64,000 bases of DNA from Thiobacillus sp. SCUT-2 (GCF_035621355.1 NZ_CP141769.1:2294001-2358000); one strand, 5' to 3'. Shown: positions 20,297 through 29,818, counted from the stretch's first letter. A program made the numbers and translations. Notes: generated by a model not told the origin, from the letters alone.

Positions 20297-21325
20297 GTGA
20301 TCGATTCCTGGAAAACCCATCTGCAAACCCAAGGCGCGGCGATCGAAGGCCGCACCGTGCTGCACTACGGCGATCCGGCCGCCGAACGCGCCGCGGCGAC
20401 GGCCGGCACCGTCGTCGCCGACCTGTCGCAGCTCGGCCTCCTCGCCTTCCGCGGCGATGATACCGCCACGTTCCTGCAAGGGCAGCTGACCAACGACGTG
20501 CGGGCGCTGCATGCCGATGGCGCGCAATGGAACGGCCTGTGCAGCCCCAAGGGGCGTCTGCTCGGCAATTTCCTGATGTGGCGCCAGGGCGAGGATTATT
20601 GCCTGCAGCTGTCCGGCGACATCGCCGCCGCCGTGCTGAAGCGCCTGTCGATGTTCATTCTCCGCGCGAAGGTCCAGGGCCGCGACGCCAGCGACGAGAC
20701 CGTCCGGCTGGTGGTGGCCGGGCCGCAGGCCGCGGCGGCGGTGACGCGCGCGATGGGCGTCCTGCCCGACGCCCCGATGCGTTCGGCAGCGGGTGCCGCC
20801 GGCCAGGTCGTCCGCGTCGGCGAGGACAAGTTCGTGCTGGCGGTCCTCCCCGATCACGCCGCTGCCGTGTGGCAGACACTGCGCCAGAGCGCTGTCCCGG
20901 TGGGGGCACCGGTGTGGGACTGGCTGCGCCTGTCGGCAGGCATCCCCATGATCGTCGCGGCGACCCAGGAGGCGTTCGTGCCGCAGATGGTGAATCTCGA
21001 ACTTATCGGCGGCGTCAGCTTCCAGAAGGGATGCTACACGGGCCAGGAAATCGTCGCGCGCAGCCAGTATCTGGGCAAGCTCAAGCGCCGCATGTTCCTC
21101 GCCCACGTCGACGCCGCGGCGGCCCCGGGCGACAACCTCTACAGTGCCGACCTCGACGGTCAGGCGAGCGGCACGGTGGTCAATGCCGCGCCCGCCCCGA
21201 CCGGCGGCTACGATCTGCTGGCCGTCGCACAGGTCGAGAGCGCGCGCACGCAGACGCTGCACCTGAAGTCTCCCGACGGCGCCGCGCTGACGCTGAAGCC
21301 CCTGCCCTACGCGATTCCCGACTAG
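20297..21325 (+). CDS. ygfZ: Folate-binding protein YgfZ (iron-sulfur cluster repair, GcvT-like)
   Basis: A 342-residue protein with the GcvT-like tetrahydrofolate-binding fold. The family signature K-G-C-Y-x-G-Q-E is present as FQKGCYTGQEIVAR (about residue 247-260), with the functional cysteine. YgfZ helps assemble or repair iron-sulfur enzymes such as MiaB. I chose GTG 20297 (IDSWKTHL); an in-frame TTG at 20258 would add 13 residues but lies 2 bases from the divergent ygfX start, leaving no promoter room. The stop directly abuts the DUF4936 gene. Confidence 0.9.
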   Translation: MIDSWKTHLQTQGAAIEGRTVLHYGDPAAERAAATAGTVVADLSQLGLLAFRGDDTATFLQGQLTNDVRALHADGAQWNGLCSPKGRLLGNFLMWRQGEDYCLQLSGDIAAAVLKRLSMFILRAKVQGRDASDETVRLVVAGPQAAAAVTRAMGVLPDAPMRSAAGAAGQVVRVGEDKFVLAVLPDHAAAVWQTLRQSAVPVGAPVWDWLRLSAGIPMIVAATQEAFVPQMVNLELIGGVSFQKGCYTGQEIVARSQYLGKLKRRMFLAHVDAAAAPGDNLYSADLDGQASGTVVNAAPAPTGGYDLLAVAQVESARTQTLHLKSPDGAALTLKPLPYAIPD

Positions 21326-21601
21326 GTGCTCCACGCCTACGTCTATTACCGCGTCGACCCCGCGCAGGCCGCGCGGCTCGCCCCCCGCGTCGACGCGGTG
21401 CTGCAGGCGATGGCCGCCCTGTGCGGCAGGCCGCCCCAGCGCCTGACGCGCTGCGACGATCCCGACACGTGGATGGAGGTCTACGGGGACATTGCCGACT
21501 TCGCCGCATTCCTCGCGGCGCTCGAAGCGGCCGTCGCCGCGTCCGGCTGTGTGCCGCTCATCCACGGCGAGCGCCATCTCGAATGCTTTCGCCCCGCCTG
21601 A
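21326..21601 (+). CDS. DUF4936 family protein
   Basis: A 91-residue protein starting at GTG 21326, immediately after the ygfZ stop, so very likely co-translated. It begins LHAYVYYRVDP and contains WMEVYGDIADFAAFLAAL and HLECFRP, the pattern of the DUF4936 family found after ygfZ in betaproteobacteria. The fold is probably a ferredoxin-like alpha/beta barrel of antibiotic-monooxygenase type, which is inference. Function is unknown. Confidence 0.75.
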   Translation: MLHAYVYYRVDPAQAARLAPRVDAVLQAMAALCGRPPQRLTRCDDPDTWMEVYGDIADFAAFLAALEAAVAASGCVPLIHGERHLECFRPA

Positions 21602-21641
21602 AGAAGGCCTGGGCGCCCGCGACGCGGCCTGCCCGACGGTC

Positions 21642-22709
21642 CTAGCCGGTCTCGACAACCGGGACGCGCGCGGCCAGCGCGCACATCAGTTCATAGCTGG
21701 TGGTGCCCGCCGACGCCGCGACGGCATCCACCGGAACGCCCTCGCCCCACAGCACCACCGGCGTGCCGATGCCGGCGGCGGGACAGTCGCTGAGATCCAC
21801 GCAGAGCATGTCCATCGATACCCGCCCGAGCGTGCGGCTGGCGACGCCATCGACGCGCACCGGCGTGCCGGTCGGCGCATGGCGCGGGTAGCCGTCGGCG
21901 TAGCCGCACGCCACCACGCCGACCCGCATCGGGCGCTCGGCGCGGAACAGCTGGCCGTACCCCACGCCTTCGCCGGCTTGCAGCATCTGCACGCTGATGA
22001 GTTCCGACTGCAGCGTCATCGCCGGCCGCAGCCCCAGTTCGGCTGCCGTCGCGTCGGCAAACGGGGAACCGCCGTACAGCATGAGGCCGGGCCGCACCCA
22101 GGCGCCCTGCGTCGCCGGATAGCGCAGCAGCGCTGCCGAATTGGCGCTGGTCCACGGCAGGCCATGGGCCGCGAGTTCGCCCAGGAAGGGCTGCAGCTGC
22201 CAATCGACACCGGCCGGCTCGTCGGCCTGGGCGAAATGGGTCATGAGCGTGACGCCTGCCACGCCGGGCACGGAGCGAACCGCCGCGACAACGGACGCAT
22301 GATCCGCGAGCGGAAAACCGAGGCGGTGCATGCCGCTGTCGAATTTCACGAAGACCTGGAGCGGTCGCGCCGGCGGATGCTGGCGCAGCCAATCGAGATG
22401 GAGCGGGTGATGCAGCACGGGCCACAGGTCCAGCTCGGCGCAGGTGGCGATCTCGTCCGCGCCGAACAGGCCCTCGAGCAGCAGGATCGGCTGGTCGACG
22501 CCCATCAGCCGCAGGTTGGCGGCCTCCTCCAGCGTCAGCACCGCAAAACCGTCGGCTGCCGCCAGTGCGCGCCGCGCGCGCGACAGCCCGTGGCCGTAGG
22601 CATTCGCCTTGACGACGGCGAAGACGCGCGCGGCGCCCGCATGGGTGCGCGCCACGCGCAGGTTGTGCGCCATCGCGCCGGTCGAGATCCGCGCCTGGAT
22701 GGGCCGCAT
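21642..22709 (-). CDS. alr: Alanine racemase
   Basis: A 355-residue PLP enzyme that interconverts L- and D-alanine, supplying D-Ala for peptidoglycan. The PLP lysine is K34 in AVVKANAYGHG; the second catalytic residue is the tyrosine in GEGVGYGQLFRAE (about 250). An N-terminal TIM barrel and C-terminal beta domain are of normal length. It lies 4 bases after dnaB on the same strand; the dnaB-alr pairing is common in beta- and gammaproteobacteria. Whether this copy is biosynthetic or catabolic cannot be told from sequence. Confidence 0.94.
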   Translation of the reverse strand: MRPIQARISTGAMAHNLRVARTHAGAARVFAVVKANAYGHGLSRARRALAAADGFAVLTLEEAANLRLMGVDQPILLLEGLFGADEIATCAELDLWPVLHHPLHLDWLRQHPPARPLQVFVKFDSGMHRLGFPLADHASVVAAVRSVPGVAGVTLMTHFAQADEPAGVDWQLQPFLGELAAHGLPWTSANSAALLRYPATQGAWVRPGLMLYGGSPFADATAAELGLRPAMTLQSELISVQMLQAGEGVGYGQLFRAERPMRVGVVACGYADGYPRHAPTGTPVRVDGVASRTLGRVSMDMLCVDLSDCPAAGIGTPVVLWGEGVPVDAVAASAGTTSYELMCALAARVPVVETG

Positions 22710-22713
22710 CGAC

Positions 22714-24108
22714 TTAATACGAGCCTGGCTGCGCCAGCGTTTCGAAGCGCGTGTATTCGCCGAGGAAGGCCAGCCGCACCGTGCCGATCGGTCCGTTGCG
22801 CTGCTTGCTGATGATGATTTCCGCCGTGCCCTTGTCCTGCGTGTCGGGGTTGTAGACCTCGTCGCGGTAGATGAACAGGATGACGTCGGCGTCCTGCTCG
22901 ATGGCGCCCGACTCGCGCAGGTCCGACATGACCGGACGCTTGTTGGGGCGCTGCTCGAGGCCGCGGTTGAGCTGGGAGAGCGCGATCACCGGCACGTGCA
23001 GTTCCTTTGCCAGCGCCTTCAGCGCGCGCGAGATTTCGGAGATTTCGGTGGCGCGATTCTCGCCGTTGCCGCTGCCGGCCATGAGCTGCAGGTAGTCGAT
23101 GATGATGAGGCCGAGCTTCCCCCCGGCCTGGCGCATCAGCCGGCGCGCCCGCGCGCGCAGCTCGAGCACGTTGAGCCCCGGCGTCTCGTCGATGTAGACC
23201 GGTGCTTCGTTGAGCTTGCCCAGCGCGTAGGTGAGGCGCTGCCAGTCGTCCTCGCCCAGCTTGCCGGTGCGCAGGCGATGCTGGTCGAGTTTGCCGACCG
23301 AGCCGATCATCCGCATCACCAGCTGGGCGCCGCCCATTTCCATCGAGAACACCGCGACGGGCAGCCCGGTGTCGAGCGCGACGTTCTCGCCGATGTTGAT
23401 CGAGAACGCGGTCTTGCCCATCGACGGCCGGCCGGCCACGATGACGAGGTCGCCAGGCTGCAGGCCCGAGGTCTTCTGGTCGAGGTCGTGGAAGCCGGTC
23501 GGCACGCCGGTGACGCCGGAATCGTTGTCGCGGTGATAGAGCTCGTCGATGCGCTCGACCACTTCCTTCAGGAGCGGCTTGATCTCGGTGAAGCCGGCCT
23601 GGCCGCGGCTGCCCGACTCGGCGATCTCGAAGACCTTGGCCTCGGCCTCGTCGAGCAGCTGCTGGGCGCTCTTCCCTGCAGGCGCGTAGGCACTGTCCGC
23701 GATCGCGGTCGCCACTTCGACGAGCCGCCGCATCACCGATCGTTCGCGCACGATCTCCGCATAGCGGCGGATGTTTGCAGCCGAGGGCGTGTTGCTCGCC
23801 AGCGCAACGATGTAGGCGAGGCCGCCGACGCTTTCGAGTTCGCCCAGCGATTGCAGCGCCTCGGCCACCGTCACCGCGTCGGCCGGCCGGTTCTCGGCGA
23901 TCTGCCGCACGATCGCACGCAGGATCAGGCGGTGGTCCTGACGGTAGAAATCGGCCTCCGACACAACGTCGCCGATGCGGTCCCAGGCACCGTTGTCGAG
24001 CAGAAGCCCGCCCAGCACGGCCTGCTCCGCTTCCAGCGAGTGCGGCGGCAGGCGCATCTGCGCCATCTGGGGGTCGGAGCTTGCGGTCAGCGAGTGGATG
24101 GCGGCCAT
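22714..24108 (-). CDS. dnaB: Replicative DNA helicase DnaB
   Basis: A 464-residue hexameric helicase of the replication fork. The N-terminal domain begins RLPPHSLEAEQAVLGGLLLD; the RecA-like domain has Walker A GRPSMGKT (about 216-223) and Walker B LIIIDYLQLM (about 322-331). A near-consensus promoter (24115-24143) puts its transcript start at or next to ATG 24108, so the mRNA may be leaderless, or translation may begin at an internal ATG (24066 or 24057). Either still keeps the conserved PPHSLEAEQ region. Confidence 0.95.
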   Translation of the reverse strand: MAAIHSLTASSDPQMAQMRLPPHSLEAEQAVLGGLLLDNGAWDRIGDVVSEADFYRQDHRLILRAIVRQIAENRPADAVTVAEALQSLGELESVGGLAYIVALASNTPSAANIRRYAEIVRERSVMRRLVEVATAIADSAYAPAGKSAQQLLDEAEAKVFEIAESGSRGQAGFTEIKPLLKEVVERIDELYHRDNDSGVTGVPTGFHDLDQKTSGLQPGDLVIVAGRPSMGKTAFSINIGENVALDTGLPVAVFSMEMGGAQLVMRMIGSVGKLDQHRLRTGKLGEDDWQRLTYALGKLNEAPVYIDETPGLNVLELRARARRLMRQAGGKLGLIIIDYLQLMAGSGNGENRATEISEISRALKALAKELHVPVIALSQLNRGLEQRPNKRPVMSDLRESGAIEQDADVILFIYRDEVYNPDTQDKGTAEIIISKQRNGPIGTVRLAFLGEYTRFETLAQPGSY

Positions 24109-24114
24109 GGGAGG

Positions 24115-24143
24115 ATTCTAGTCGTCGGCCCACCCCCCACCAA
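24115..24143 (-). promoter_or_regulatory. Sigma70-type promoter of dnaB-alr
   Basis: On the minus strand TTGGTG (24143-24138) and TAGAAT (24120-24115) are separated by 17 bases. The predicted start is about 24109-24107, at the annotated dnaB ATG. Confidence 0.6.
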
Positions 24144-24202
24144 GGGATAATGCTGTGGATAAGGCGTGAACATCCGGGAATACTTCGTCGAGGGGCACAA
24201 AC

Positions 24203-24229
24203 AAAAAAGGGAGCCGGCGGCTCCCTTTT
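24203..24229 (-). terminator. Intrinsic terminator after rplI
   Basis: GGGAGCC (24209-24215) pairs with GGCTCCC (24219-24225) around a 3-base loop. An A-tract at 24203-24208 gives a T-run of six on the minus strand after the hairpin, 16 bases beyond the rplI stop. T bases at 24226-24229 make it usable in the other direction too. Confidence 0.85.
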
Positions 24230-24244
24230 CCGGTTGCAGCCGAA

Positions 24245-24694
24245 TTACTGCTCGGCGGCCACCACGACCGTGATGTTGGCCGTGACGTCGGTATGCAGCG
24301 CCAGCGTCACAGGGTACTCGCCAACGGCCTTGAACGGGCCTTGCGGCAGGCGGATCTCCGCCTTGACCACGTCATGGCCCTGGGCCTTCAGCGCATCCGC
24401 GATGTCGCTGTTGGTGATCGAGCCGAACAGGCGGCCGTCGACGCCGGCCTTCTGGCTGACCGTGACGCTCGTGCCTTCCAGCTTCTCGGCGCGACGCTGC
24501 GCGTCCGCCAGCTTCTCGGCGGCGATGCGCTCGAGTTCGGCCTTCTGCGCGGCGAAGGCTTCGAGGTTGGCCTGCGTGGCACGACGCGCGCGGCCGGTGG
24601 GAATCAGGAAGTTGCGGGCATAGCCGTCCTTCACCTTGACCACGTCACCCAGGTTGCCCAGGTTGACGACCTTGTCCATCAGAATCACTTGCAT
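24245..24694 (-). CDS. rplI: 50S ribosomal protein L9
   Basis: A 149-residue protein with the L9 signature [23 protein letters not shown] (in parts, about 9-32), a long central helix rich in A, E and K (about 40-75), and a C-terminal domain. L9 binds 23S rRNA at the base of the L1 stalk. It is the last gene of the rpsF-priB-rpsR-rplI operon and is followed by a strong hairpin terminator. Confidence 0.97.
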   Translation of the reverse strand: MQVILMDKVVNLGNLGDVVKVKDGYARNFLIPTGRARRATQANLEAFAAQKAELERIAAEKLADAQRRAEKLEGTSVTVSQKAGVDGRLFGSITNSDIADALKAQGHDVVKAEIRLPQGPFKAVGEYPVTLALHTDVTANITVVVAAEQ

Positions 24695-24704
24695 CGTCGT
24701 CTCC

Positions 24705-24992
24705 TTAGTGCAGATCGGTGTACGGCATCAGGGCCAGGAAGCGCGCACGCTTGATCGCCGTGGACAGCTGGCGCTGGTAGTGCGCCTTGGTGCCGGTGAT
24801 GCGCGCCGGGATGATGCGGCCGTTCTCGGCGATGAATTCCTTCAGCACCTCGACGTCCTTGTAGTCGACCTCGACCACCTTCTCAGCCGTGAAGCGGCAG
24901 AACTTGCGGCGCTTGAAGAGACCGCGGTTGCCGCTGTCGCGGCGCTTGTTGGCGAACTTGCCGCCGGATTTACCACCCATGGGACGGGCCAT
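24705..24992 (-). CDS. rpsR: 30S ribosomal protein S18
   Basis: A 95-residue S18 protein. The conserved block runs from RRKFCRFT to [24 protein letters not shown] (in parts), followed by [20 protein letters not shown]18 pairs with S6 on the 30S platform. It has a glycine- and lysine-rich N-terminal extension ([16 protein letters not shown]), common in betaproteobacteria. The start lies 3 bases from the priB stop. Confidence 0.97.
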   Translation of the reverse strand: MARPMGGKSGGKFANKRRDSGNRGLFKRRKFCRFTAEKVVEVDYKDVEVLKEFIAENGRIIPARITGTKAHYQRQLSTAIKRARFLALMPYTDLH

Positions 24993-24995
24993 GAT

Positions 24996-25286
24996 TCATT
25001 CCTTTTCGATTCGGTTCAATATCAGGATCAGTTGCCGGCTGTTCACGCTGCGTCGGTTCAGCACGCCTTCCAGTTTGACCTGCGTTCCGCTGGTGAGATG
25101 GGCCAGTTGGGCGGCAAGCGATCCGCTCGCCTGCACCGTCAACTCGCACTCCACCTGCCGCATCTGCCCCGCCACGGTCTGGCTACTGCGATGGGCAATC
25201 GCCGCTTCGGCGATCGGCACACCGGCCGGGCTATGGCGCAGCGGTTCAACCTGGATGACGACGCCGCTGATGAGCAGCCTGTTCAA
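24996..25286 (-). CDS. priB: Primosomal replication protein PriB
   Basis: A 96-residue single-OB-fold protein, start TTG 25286. The sequence MNRLLISGVVIQVEPLRHSP and ECELTVQASG are typical of PriB, which binds single-stranded DNA and links PriA to DnaT in replication restart. It is always found between rpsF and rpsR, as here. An ATG at 25290 is out of frame. The gene is small and lacks a strong ribosome binding site, so translation is probably coupled to rpsF, whose stop is 20 bases upstream. Confidence 0.92.
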   Translation of the reverse strand: MNRLLISGVVIQVEPLRHSPAGVPIAEAAIAHRSSQTVAGQMRQVECELTVQASGSLAAQLAHLTSGTQVKLEGVLNRRSVNSRQLILILNRIEKE

Positions 25287-25306
25287 TCATTCAGCTCGGC
25301 ACGCAC

Positions 25307-25678
25307 TCAGGCTGCAGCGGCCGCTTCCGGCTTGGCGCTGTCGAGCATGTCGCGCGACTTCTCTTCCTTCATCATCGGCGAAGCGGTGGTCACCGCGGCG
25401 TCGCGCTTGATGGTCAGGTGACGCAGCACGGCATCGTTGAACTTGAAGCCGTGCTCGAGCTCTTCCAGGGTCTCCTGGTCGCACTCGATGTTCATCAGCA
25501 CGTAATGGGCCTTGTGGACCTTCTGGATCGGATAGGCCATCTGGCGGCGGCCCCAGTCTTCCAGGCGGTGGATGCTGCCCCCGCGGCTGGTGATGTTGCC
25601 CTTGTAGCGCTCGATCATGGCGGGCACCTGCTCGCTCTGATCGGGATGGACGATGAATACGATTTCGTAATGCCGCAT
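25307..25678 (-). CDS. rpsF: 30S ribosomal protein S6
   Basis: A 123-residue S6 protein beginning [25 protein letters not shown], the conserved S6 start. The core is a ferredoxin-like fold (1-100) with the [20 protein letters not shown] stretch; an alanine- and lysine-rich tail follows. S6 binds S18 and 16S rRNA. The untranslated leader is about 90 bases and contains structures that may serve S6:S18 autoregulation. Promoter and hairpin are listed separately. Confidence 0.97.
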   Translation of the reverse strand: MRHYEIVFIVHPDQSEQVPAMIERYKGNITSRGGSIHRLEDWGRRQMAYPIQKVHKAHYVLMNIECDQETLEELEHGFKFNDAVLRHLTIKRDAAVTTASPMMKEEKSRDMLDSAKPEAAAAA

Positions 25679-25745
25679 CAGGTTTCCTTTCGGTTCAGCC
25701 CCCCGCTGCGGTGCGGTGGAGCAAGGTTCAAAACAACAATGAAAA

Positions 25746-25766
25746 ACAATCCCCGCCGTAGCGGGG
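25746..25766 (-). terminator. Hairpin between decarboxylase gene and rpsF
   Basis: CCCCGC (25751-25756) pairs with GCGGGG (25761-25766), loop CGTA, and on the minus strand is followed by ATTGTTTTTC. It lies about 60 bases after the decarboxylase stop and is a good candidate terminator for it. It also lies at the start of the predicted rpsF transcript. Confidence 0.6.
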
Positions 25767-25773
25767 AGTGCGA

Positions 25774-25801
25774 ATCATACGCCTTTTTCCTGACAAATCA
25801 A
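25774..25801 (-). promoter_or_regulatory. Sigma70-type promoter of the rpsF operon
   Basis: On the minus strand TTGATT (25801-25796) and TATGAT (25779-25774) are separated by 16 bases. The predicted transcript start is near 25767, just before the hairpin at 25751-25766. Confidence 0.55.
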
Positions 25802-25824
25802 GCTGGAAGCCACTGCCTAGCCGG

Positions 25825-28068
25825 TCAGATCACGCAGTCGACGTAGTAGCGCGCACGTCCGTCGACGACCTCCTCGACGAGGCCATGCACGTCGGTTTCG
25901 AAGCCGGGAAATTTCTCGTTGAATTCGCGCGTGAACTGCAGGTAGCGCACGATGGTCGCGTTGAAGCGCTCGCCCGGGATCAGCAGGGGAATGCCCGGCG
26001 GGTATGGCGTCACCAGCATCGCGGTGATGCGCCCCTCCAGCTTGTCGATCTCGACACGCTCGATCTCGCGGTGCGCCATCTTGGCGAAGGCGTCGGCCGG
26101 CTTCATCGCCGGCGCCATCTCCGACAGGTACATCTCGGTCGTCAGGCGCGCCACGTCCTTGGCCTTGTAGATCGCGTGGATCTGGTCGCACAGGTCCTTG
26201 AGCCCGGTCTTCTCGTAGCGCGGGTGCTTCTCGACGAATTCGGGCAGGACGCGCCACAGCGGCTGGTTCTCGTCGTAGTCCGCCTTGAACTGCTGCAGCG
26301 CCGTCACCAGCGTGTTCCAGCGGCCCTTGGTGATGCCGATGGTGAACATGATGAAGAACGAATACAGCCCGGTCTTCTCGACGATGACGCCGTGCTCGGC
26401 GAGGTACTTGGTGACGATCGCCGCCGGGATGCCCCAGTCGGCGAAGGAGCCGTCGACGTCGAGGCCCGGGGTGATGACCGTGGCCTTGATCGGGTCGAGC
26501 ATGTTGAAGCCGCGCGCAATCTTGCCGAACTCGTGCCAGCGTTCGCCCGCCTCCAGCATCCAGTCCTCGCGATCGCCGACGCCCTCCTCGGCCAGCTTCT
26601 GCGGCCCCCATACCTTGAACCACCAGGACTCGCCGAACTCCTCCTCGACCTTGCGCATGGCGCGGCGGAAATCGAGCGCCTCGCGGATCGACTCCTCGAC
26701 CAGCGCGGGGCCGCCCGGCGGCTCCATCATCGCCGCCGCGACGTCGCACGAGGCGATGATCGCGTACTGCGGCGAGGTCGACGTGTGCATCAGATAGGCC
26801 TCGTTGAAGCGGTGGAAGTCGAGCTTGCGCGTCTCCGAGTCCTGCACCAGGATCTGCGAGGCCTGACTCAAGCCGGCCAGCAGCTTGTGCGTCGACTGCG
26901 TGGCGAACACGAGCGCATCCTTCGCGCGCGGCCGGTTCTTGCCGATCGCATGCATGCCGCGGTAGAAGTCGTGGAAGGTCGCGTGCGGCAGCCAGGCCTC
27001 GTCGAAGTGCAGGGTGTCGATGTAGTCGCCCAGCAGCTCCTTGATCATGTCGACGTTGTAGAGGATGCCGTCGTAGGTCGACTGGGTGATCGTCAGGATG
27101 CGCGGCTTGCGCTTGACCTCCTTGGCGAACGGGTGCGCGGCGATCTTCTTCTCGATGTTTTCCGGGCGGAACTCGTCGAGCGGGATCGGGCCGATGATGC
27201 CGTAGTGGTTGCGCGTCGGCGTCAGGAAGATCGGGATCGCGCCGCACATCATGATCGCGTGCAGGATCGACTTGTGGCAGTTGCGGTCGACCACGACGAT
27301 GTCGCCCGGCGCAACCGTGGCGTGCCACACCATCTTGTTCGACGACGAGGTGCCGTTGGTGACGAAGAACAGATGGTCGCAGTTGAAGATGCGCGCCGCG
27401 TTGCGTTCGGACGCCGCCACCGGCCCGGTGTGGTCGAGCAGCTGGCCCAGTTCGTCGACTGCGTTGCAGACGTCGGCGCGCAGCAGGTTCTCGCCGAAGA
27501 ACTGGTGGAACATCTGGCCGATCGGCGACTTCAGGAAGGCGACGCCGCCCGAGTGGCCGGGGCAGTGCCAGGAATACGAGCCGTCTGCCGCATAGTGCGT
27601 CAGCGCCCGGAAGAACGGCGGCACCAGCGAATCGAGGTAGGCGCGCGCCTCGCGCGCGATGTAACGGGCGAGAAACTCCGGCGTGTCCTCCAGCATGTGG
27701 ATGAAGCCGTTCAGTTCGCGCAGGATGTCGTTCGGGATGTGGCGCGCGGTGCGGGTTTCACCGTGCAGGAAGATCGGGATCTCGGCATTGCGGAAGCGCA
27801 CCTCCTCGACGAAGGCGCGCAGTTTCTGCAGCGCGGTGTCCGCGTCTTCGGCGGTCCCGGCGAGTTCCTCGTCGTCGATCGACAGGATGAACGCCGACGC
27901 GCGTGCCTGCTGCTGGGCGAACGAGGTCAGGTCGCCGTAATTGGTGACGCCGAGCACTTCCATGCCTTCCTTCTCGATCGCCTCGGCGAGGGTGCGGATG
28001 CCCAGGCCGGACGCGTTCTCGGAACGGAAGTCTTCGTCAATGATGACAACGGGAAAGCGGAAGCGCAT
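25825..28068 (-). CDS. Orn/Lys/Arg decarboxylase, PLP-dependent
   Basis: A 747-residue fold-type I decarboxylase with three parts: an N-terminal receiver-like wing domain (about 1-130), the PLP domain (about 150-560) and a C-terminal domain. The PLP lysine is K395 in QSTHKLLAGLSQAS, and HFDEAWLPHATFH (354-366) holds the cofactor aspartate. This family decarboxylates lysine, arginine or ornithine to cadaverine, agmatine or putrescine. The wing domain and length (about 710-755) fit the large, oligomeric acid-stress or biosynthetic enzymes. Which substrate is used cannot be decided by eye. It could feed the spermidine-synthase-like protein 3 kb away. Confidence 0.9.
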   Translation of the reverse strand: MRFRFPVVIIDEDFRSENASGLGIRTLAEAIEKEGMEVLGVTNYGDLTSFAQQQARASAFILSIDDEELAGTAEDADTALQKLRAFVEEVRFRNAEIPIFLHGETRTARHIPNDILRELNGFIHMLEDTPEFLARYIAREARAYLDSLVPPFFRALTHYAADGSYSWHCPGHSGGVAFLKSPIGQMFHQFFGENLLRADVCNAVDELGQLLDHTGPVAASERNAARIFNCDHLFFVTNGTSSSNKMVWHATVAPGDIVVVDRNCHKSILHAIMMCGAIPIFLTPTRNHYGIIGPIPLDEFRPENIEKKIAAHPFAKEVKRKPRILTITQSTYDGILYNVDMIKELLGDYIDTLHFDEAWLPHATFHDFYRGMHAIGKNRPRAKDALVFATQSTHKLLAGLSQASQILVQDSETRKLDFHRFNEAYLMHTSTSPQYAIIASCDVAAAMMEPPGGPALVEESIREALDFRRAMRKVEEEFGESWWFKVWGPQKLAEEGVGDREDWMLEAGERWHEFGKIARGFNMLDPIKATVITPGLDVDGSFADWGIPAAIVTKYLAEHGVIVEKTGLYSFFIMFTIGITKGRWNTLVTALQQFKADYDENQPLWRVLPEFVEKHPRYEKTGLKDLCDQIHAIYKAKDVARLTTEMYLSEMAPAMKPADAFAKMAHREIERVEIDKLEGRITAMLVTPYPPGIPLLIPGERFNATIVRYLQFTREFNEKFPGFETDVHGLVEEVVDGRARYYVDCVI

Positions 28069-28163
28069 GGCGGCTCCTGATAATGGCCATGAGAAAAACG
28101 CGGATTGTACGTCGCACGCGCAGCAGGGGGACTAAATTTTGCGCGCCGGCCGATCCGGGCGGG

Positions 28164-28730
28164 TCAGATCTTGGGCAGGGTCACGCCGATCTGCCCCTGG
28201 TACTTGCCGCCGCGGTCGCGGTACGAGGTCTCGCAGACCTCGTCGGACTCGAGGAACAGCATCTGCGCGACACCCTCGTTCGCGTAGATGCGCGCCGGCA
28301 ACGGCGTGGTGTTGGAGAATTCCAGCGTGACGTGCCCCTCCCACTCGGGCTCGAGCGGGGTGACGTTGACGATGATGCCGCAGCGCGCGTAGGTGCTCTT
28401 GCCGAGACAGATCGTCAGCACGTTGCGGGGAATGCGGAAGTATTCCACGGTGCGCGCCAGCGCGAAGGAATTCGGCGGAATGATGCACGATTCGCCGCTG
28501 ATCTCGACGAAGGAGTCAGGATCGAAGGCCTTCGGGTCGACCAGCGTGTGGTTGAGGTTGGTGAAGACCTTGAATTCGTTGGCGCATCGCACGTCGTAGC
28601 CGTAGCTCGACGTGCCGTACGACACGATGGCCCGGCCGCCGGCCTGCTTGACCTGCCCCGGCTCGAAGGGCTCGATCATGCCATGCTCGGCCGCCATGCG
28701 GCGGATCCATCGGTCGGACTTGATGCTCAT
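28164..28730 (-). CDS. dcd: dCTP deaminase
   Basis: A 188-residue trimeric enzyme converting dCTP to dUTP, the main route to dTMP. It starts [13 protein letters not shown] and has the conserved active-site stretch [20 protein letters not shown] and the ending of the fold [21 protein letters not shown] (in parts). The ATG shares a base with the apbC stop, indicating coupling. The apbC-dcd pair is frequent in betaproteobacteria. Length is normal. Confidence 0.95.
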   Translation of the reverse strand: MSIKSDRWIRRMAAEHGMIEPFEPGQVKQAGGRAIVSYGTSSYGYDVRCANEFKVFTNLNHTLVDPKAFDPDSFVEISGESCIIPPNSFALARTVEYFRIPRNVLTICLGKSTYARCGIIVNVTPLEPEWEGHVTLEFSNTTPLPARIYANEGVAQMLFLESDEVCETSYRDRGGKYQGQIGVTLPKI

Positions 28731-29818
28731 CAGGTATTGGAGATGACGATGTTGGGGAACTTCGCGGAATGGTCGACCGCGCTTTCGCCAATCTTAACAG
28801 CAACCCGGCGCGCAATCTGCTTGTAGATGTCGGTGACGCGACCGTTGGGATCGGCCACCACCGACGGCTTGCCGGAGTCGGTGTCGTGGCGGATGCTGCC
28901 GTCGAGCGGCAGGGCGCCGAGGAATTCGACGTTGTAGTCCTTGCACATGCGCTCGCCGCCGCCCTCGCCGAAGATGCGCTCCTCGTGGCCGCACTTCGAG
29001 CAGATGTGCAGGCTCATGTTCTCGACCACGCCGATGATGGGGATGCCGACCTTCTCGAACATTTTCAGGCCCTTGCGCGCGTCGATCAGCGCGATGTCCT
29101 GCGGCGTGGTGACGATCACCGCGCCGGTCACCGGCACGCGCTGCGCCAGCGTCAGCTGGATATCGCCGGTGCCCGGCGGCAGGTCGACGACGAGATAGTC
29201 GAGCTCGTTCCAGTTGGTGTTGTTGAGCAGCTGCTCGAGCGCCTGGGTGACCATCGGGCCCCGCCACACCATCGGGGTCTCGACGTCGATCAGGAAACCG
29301 ATCGACATCGCCTGGATGCCGTGGCCCATCAGCGGCTCGAGGTTCTTGCCGTCGGTCGACTCGGGCTTGTCGGTGATGCCGAGCATGGTCGGCTGCGACG
29401 GACCGTAGATGTCGGCGTCGAGCATGCCCACGCGCGCACCTTCGGCGGCGAGCGCCAGCGCTAGGTTGACGGCGGTGGTCGACTTGCCGACGCCGCCCTT
29501 GCCGGAGGCCACGGCGATGATGTTCTTGACGTTGGGCAGCAGCTTCACGCCGCGCTGCACGCTGTGCGACACGATCTTGAAGCTGACGTTGGCGGTGGCG
29601 CCGGTCACGCCGTCGATGCTCTTCAGCTTGTCCTCGATCTGCTGCTTGATCGTCGCGAGCTGGCTCTGCGCCGGATAGCCCAGCTGAATGTCGACCGACA
29701 CGTTGCCGCCGTCGATCGTGATGTTGCGAGCGGATTTGGTCGCGACGTAATCCTTGTGGGTGTTGGGATCGACCAACTCTTTCAATGCGGTCTGCACCTG
29801 AAGTTCAGAAACGGCCAT
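28730..29818 (-). CDS. apbC: Iron-sulfur cluster carrier ApbC / Mrp
   Basis: A 362-residue P-loop ATPase of the Mrp/NBP35 family, which carries and delivers Fe-S clusters. An N-terminal MIP18-like domain (1-90) precedes the deviant Walker A motif [11 protein letters not shown] (about 105-115), [10 protein letters not shown] and the bridging cysteines in ICSKCGHEE (about 275-283). It is cytoplasmic. A TAAAAT -10 box at 29858-29863 (minus) probably drives apbC-dcd. N-terminal domain fusion is the normal state in this class. Confidence 0.94.
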   Translation of the reverse strand: MAVSELQVQTALKELVDPNTHKDYVATKSARNITIDGGNVSVDIQLGYPAQSQLATIKQQIEDKLKSIDGVTGATANVSFKIVSHSVQRGVKLLPNVKNIIAVASGKGGVGKSTTAVNLALALAAEGARVGMLDADIYGPSQPTMLGITDKPESTDGKNLEPLMGHGIQAMSIGFLIDVETPMVWRGPMVTQALEQLLNNTNWNELDYLVVDLPPGTGDIQLTLAQRVPVTGAVIVTTPQDIALIDARKGLKMFEKVGIPIIGVVENMSLHICSKCGHEERIFGEGGGERMCKDYNVEFLGALPLDGSIRHDTDSGKPSVVADPNGRVTDIYKQIARRVAVKIGESAVDHSAKFPNIVISNT

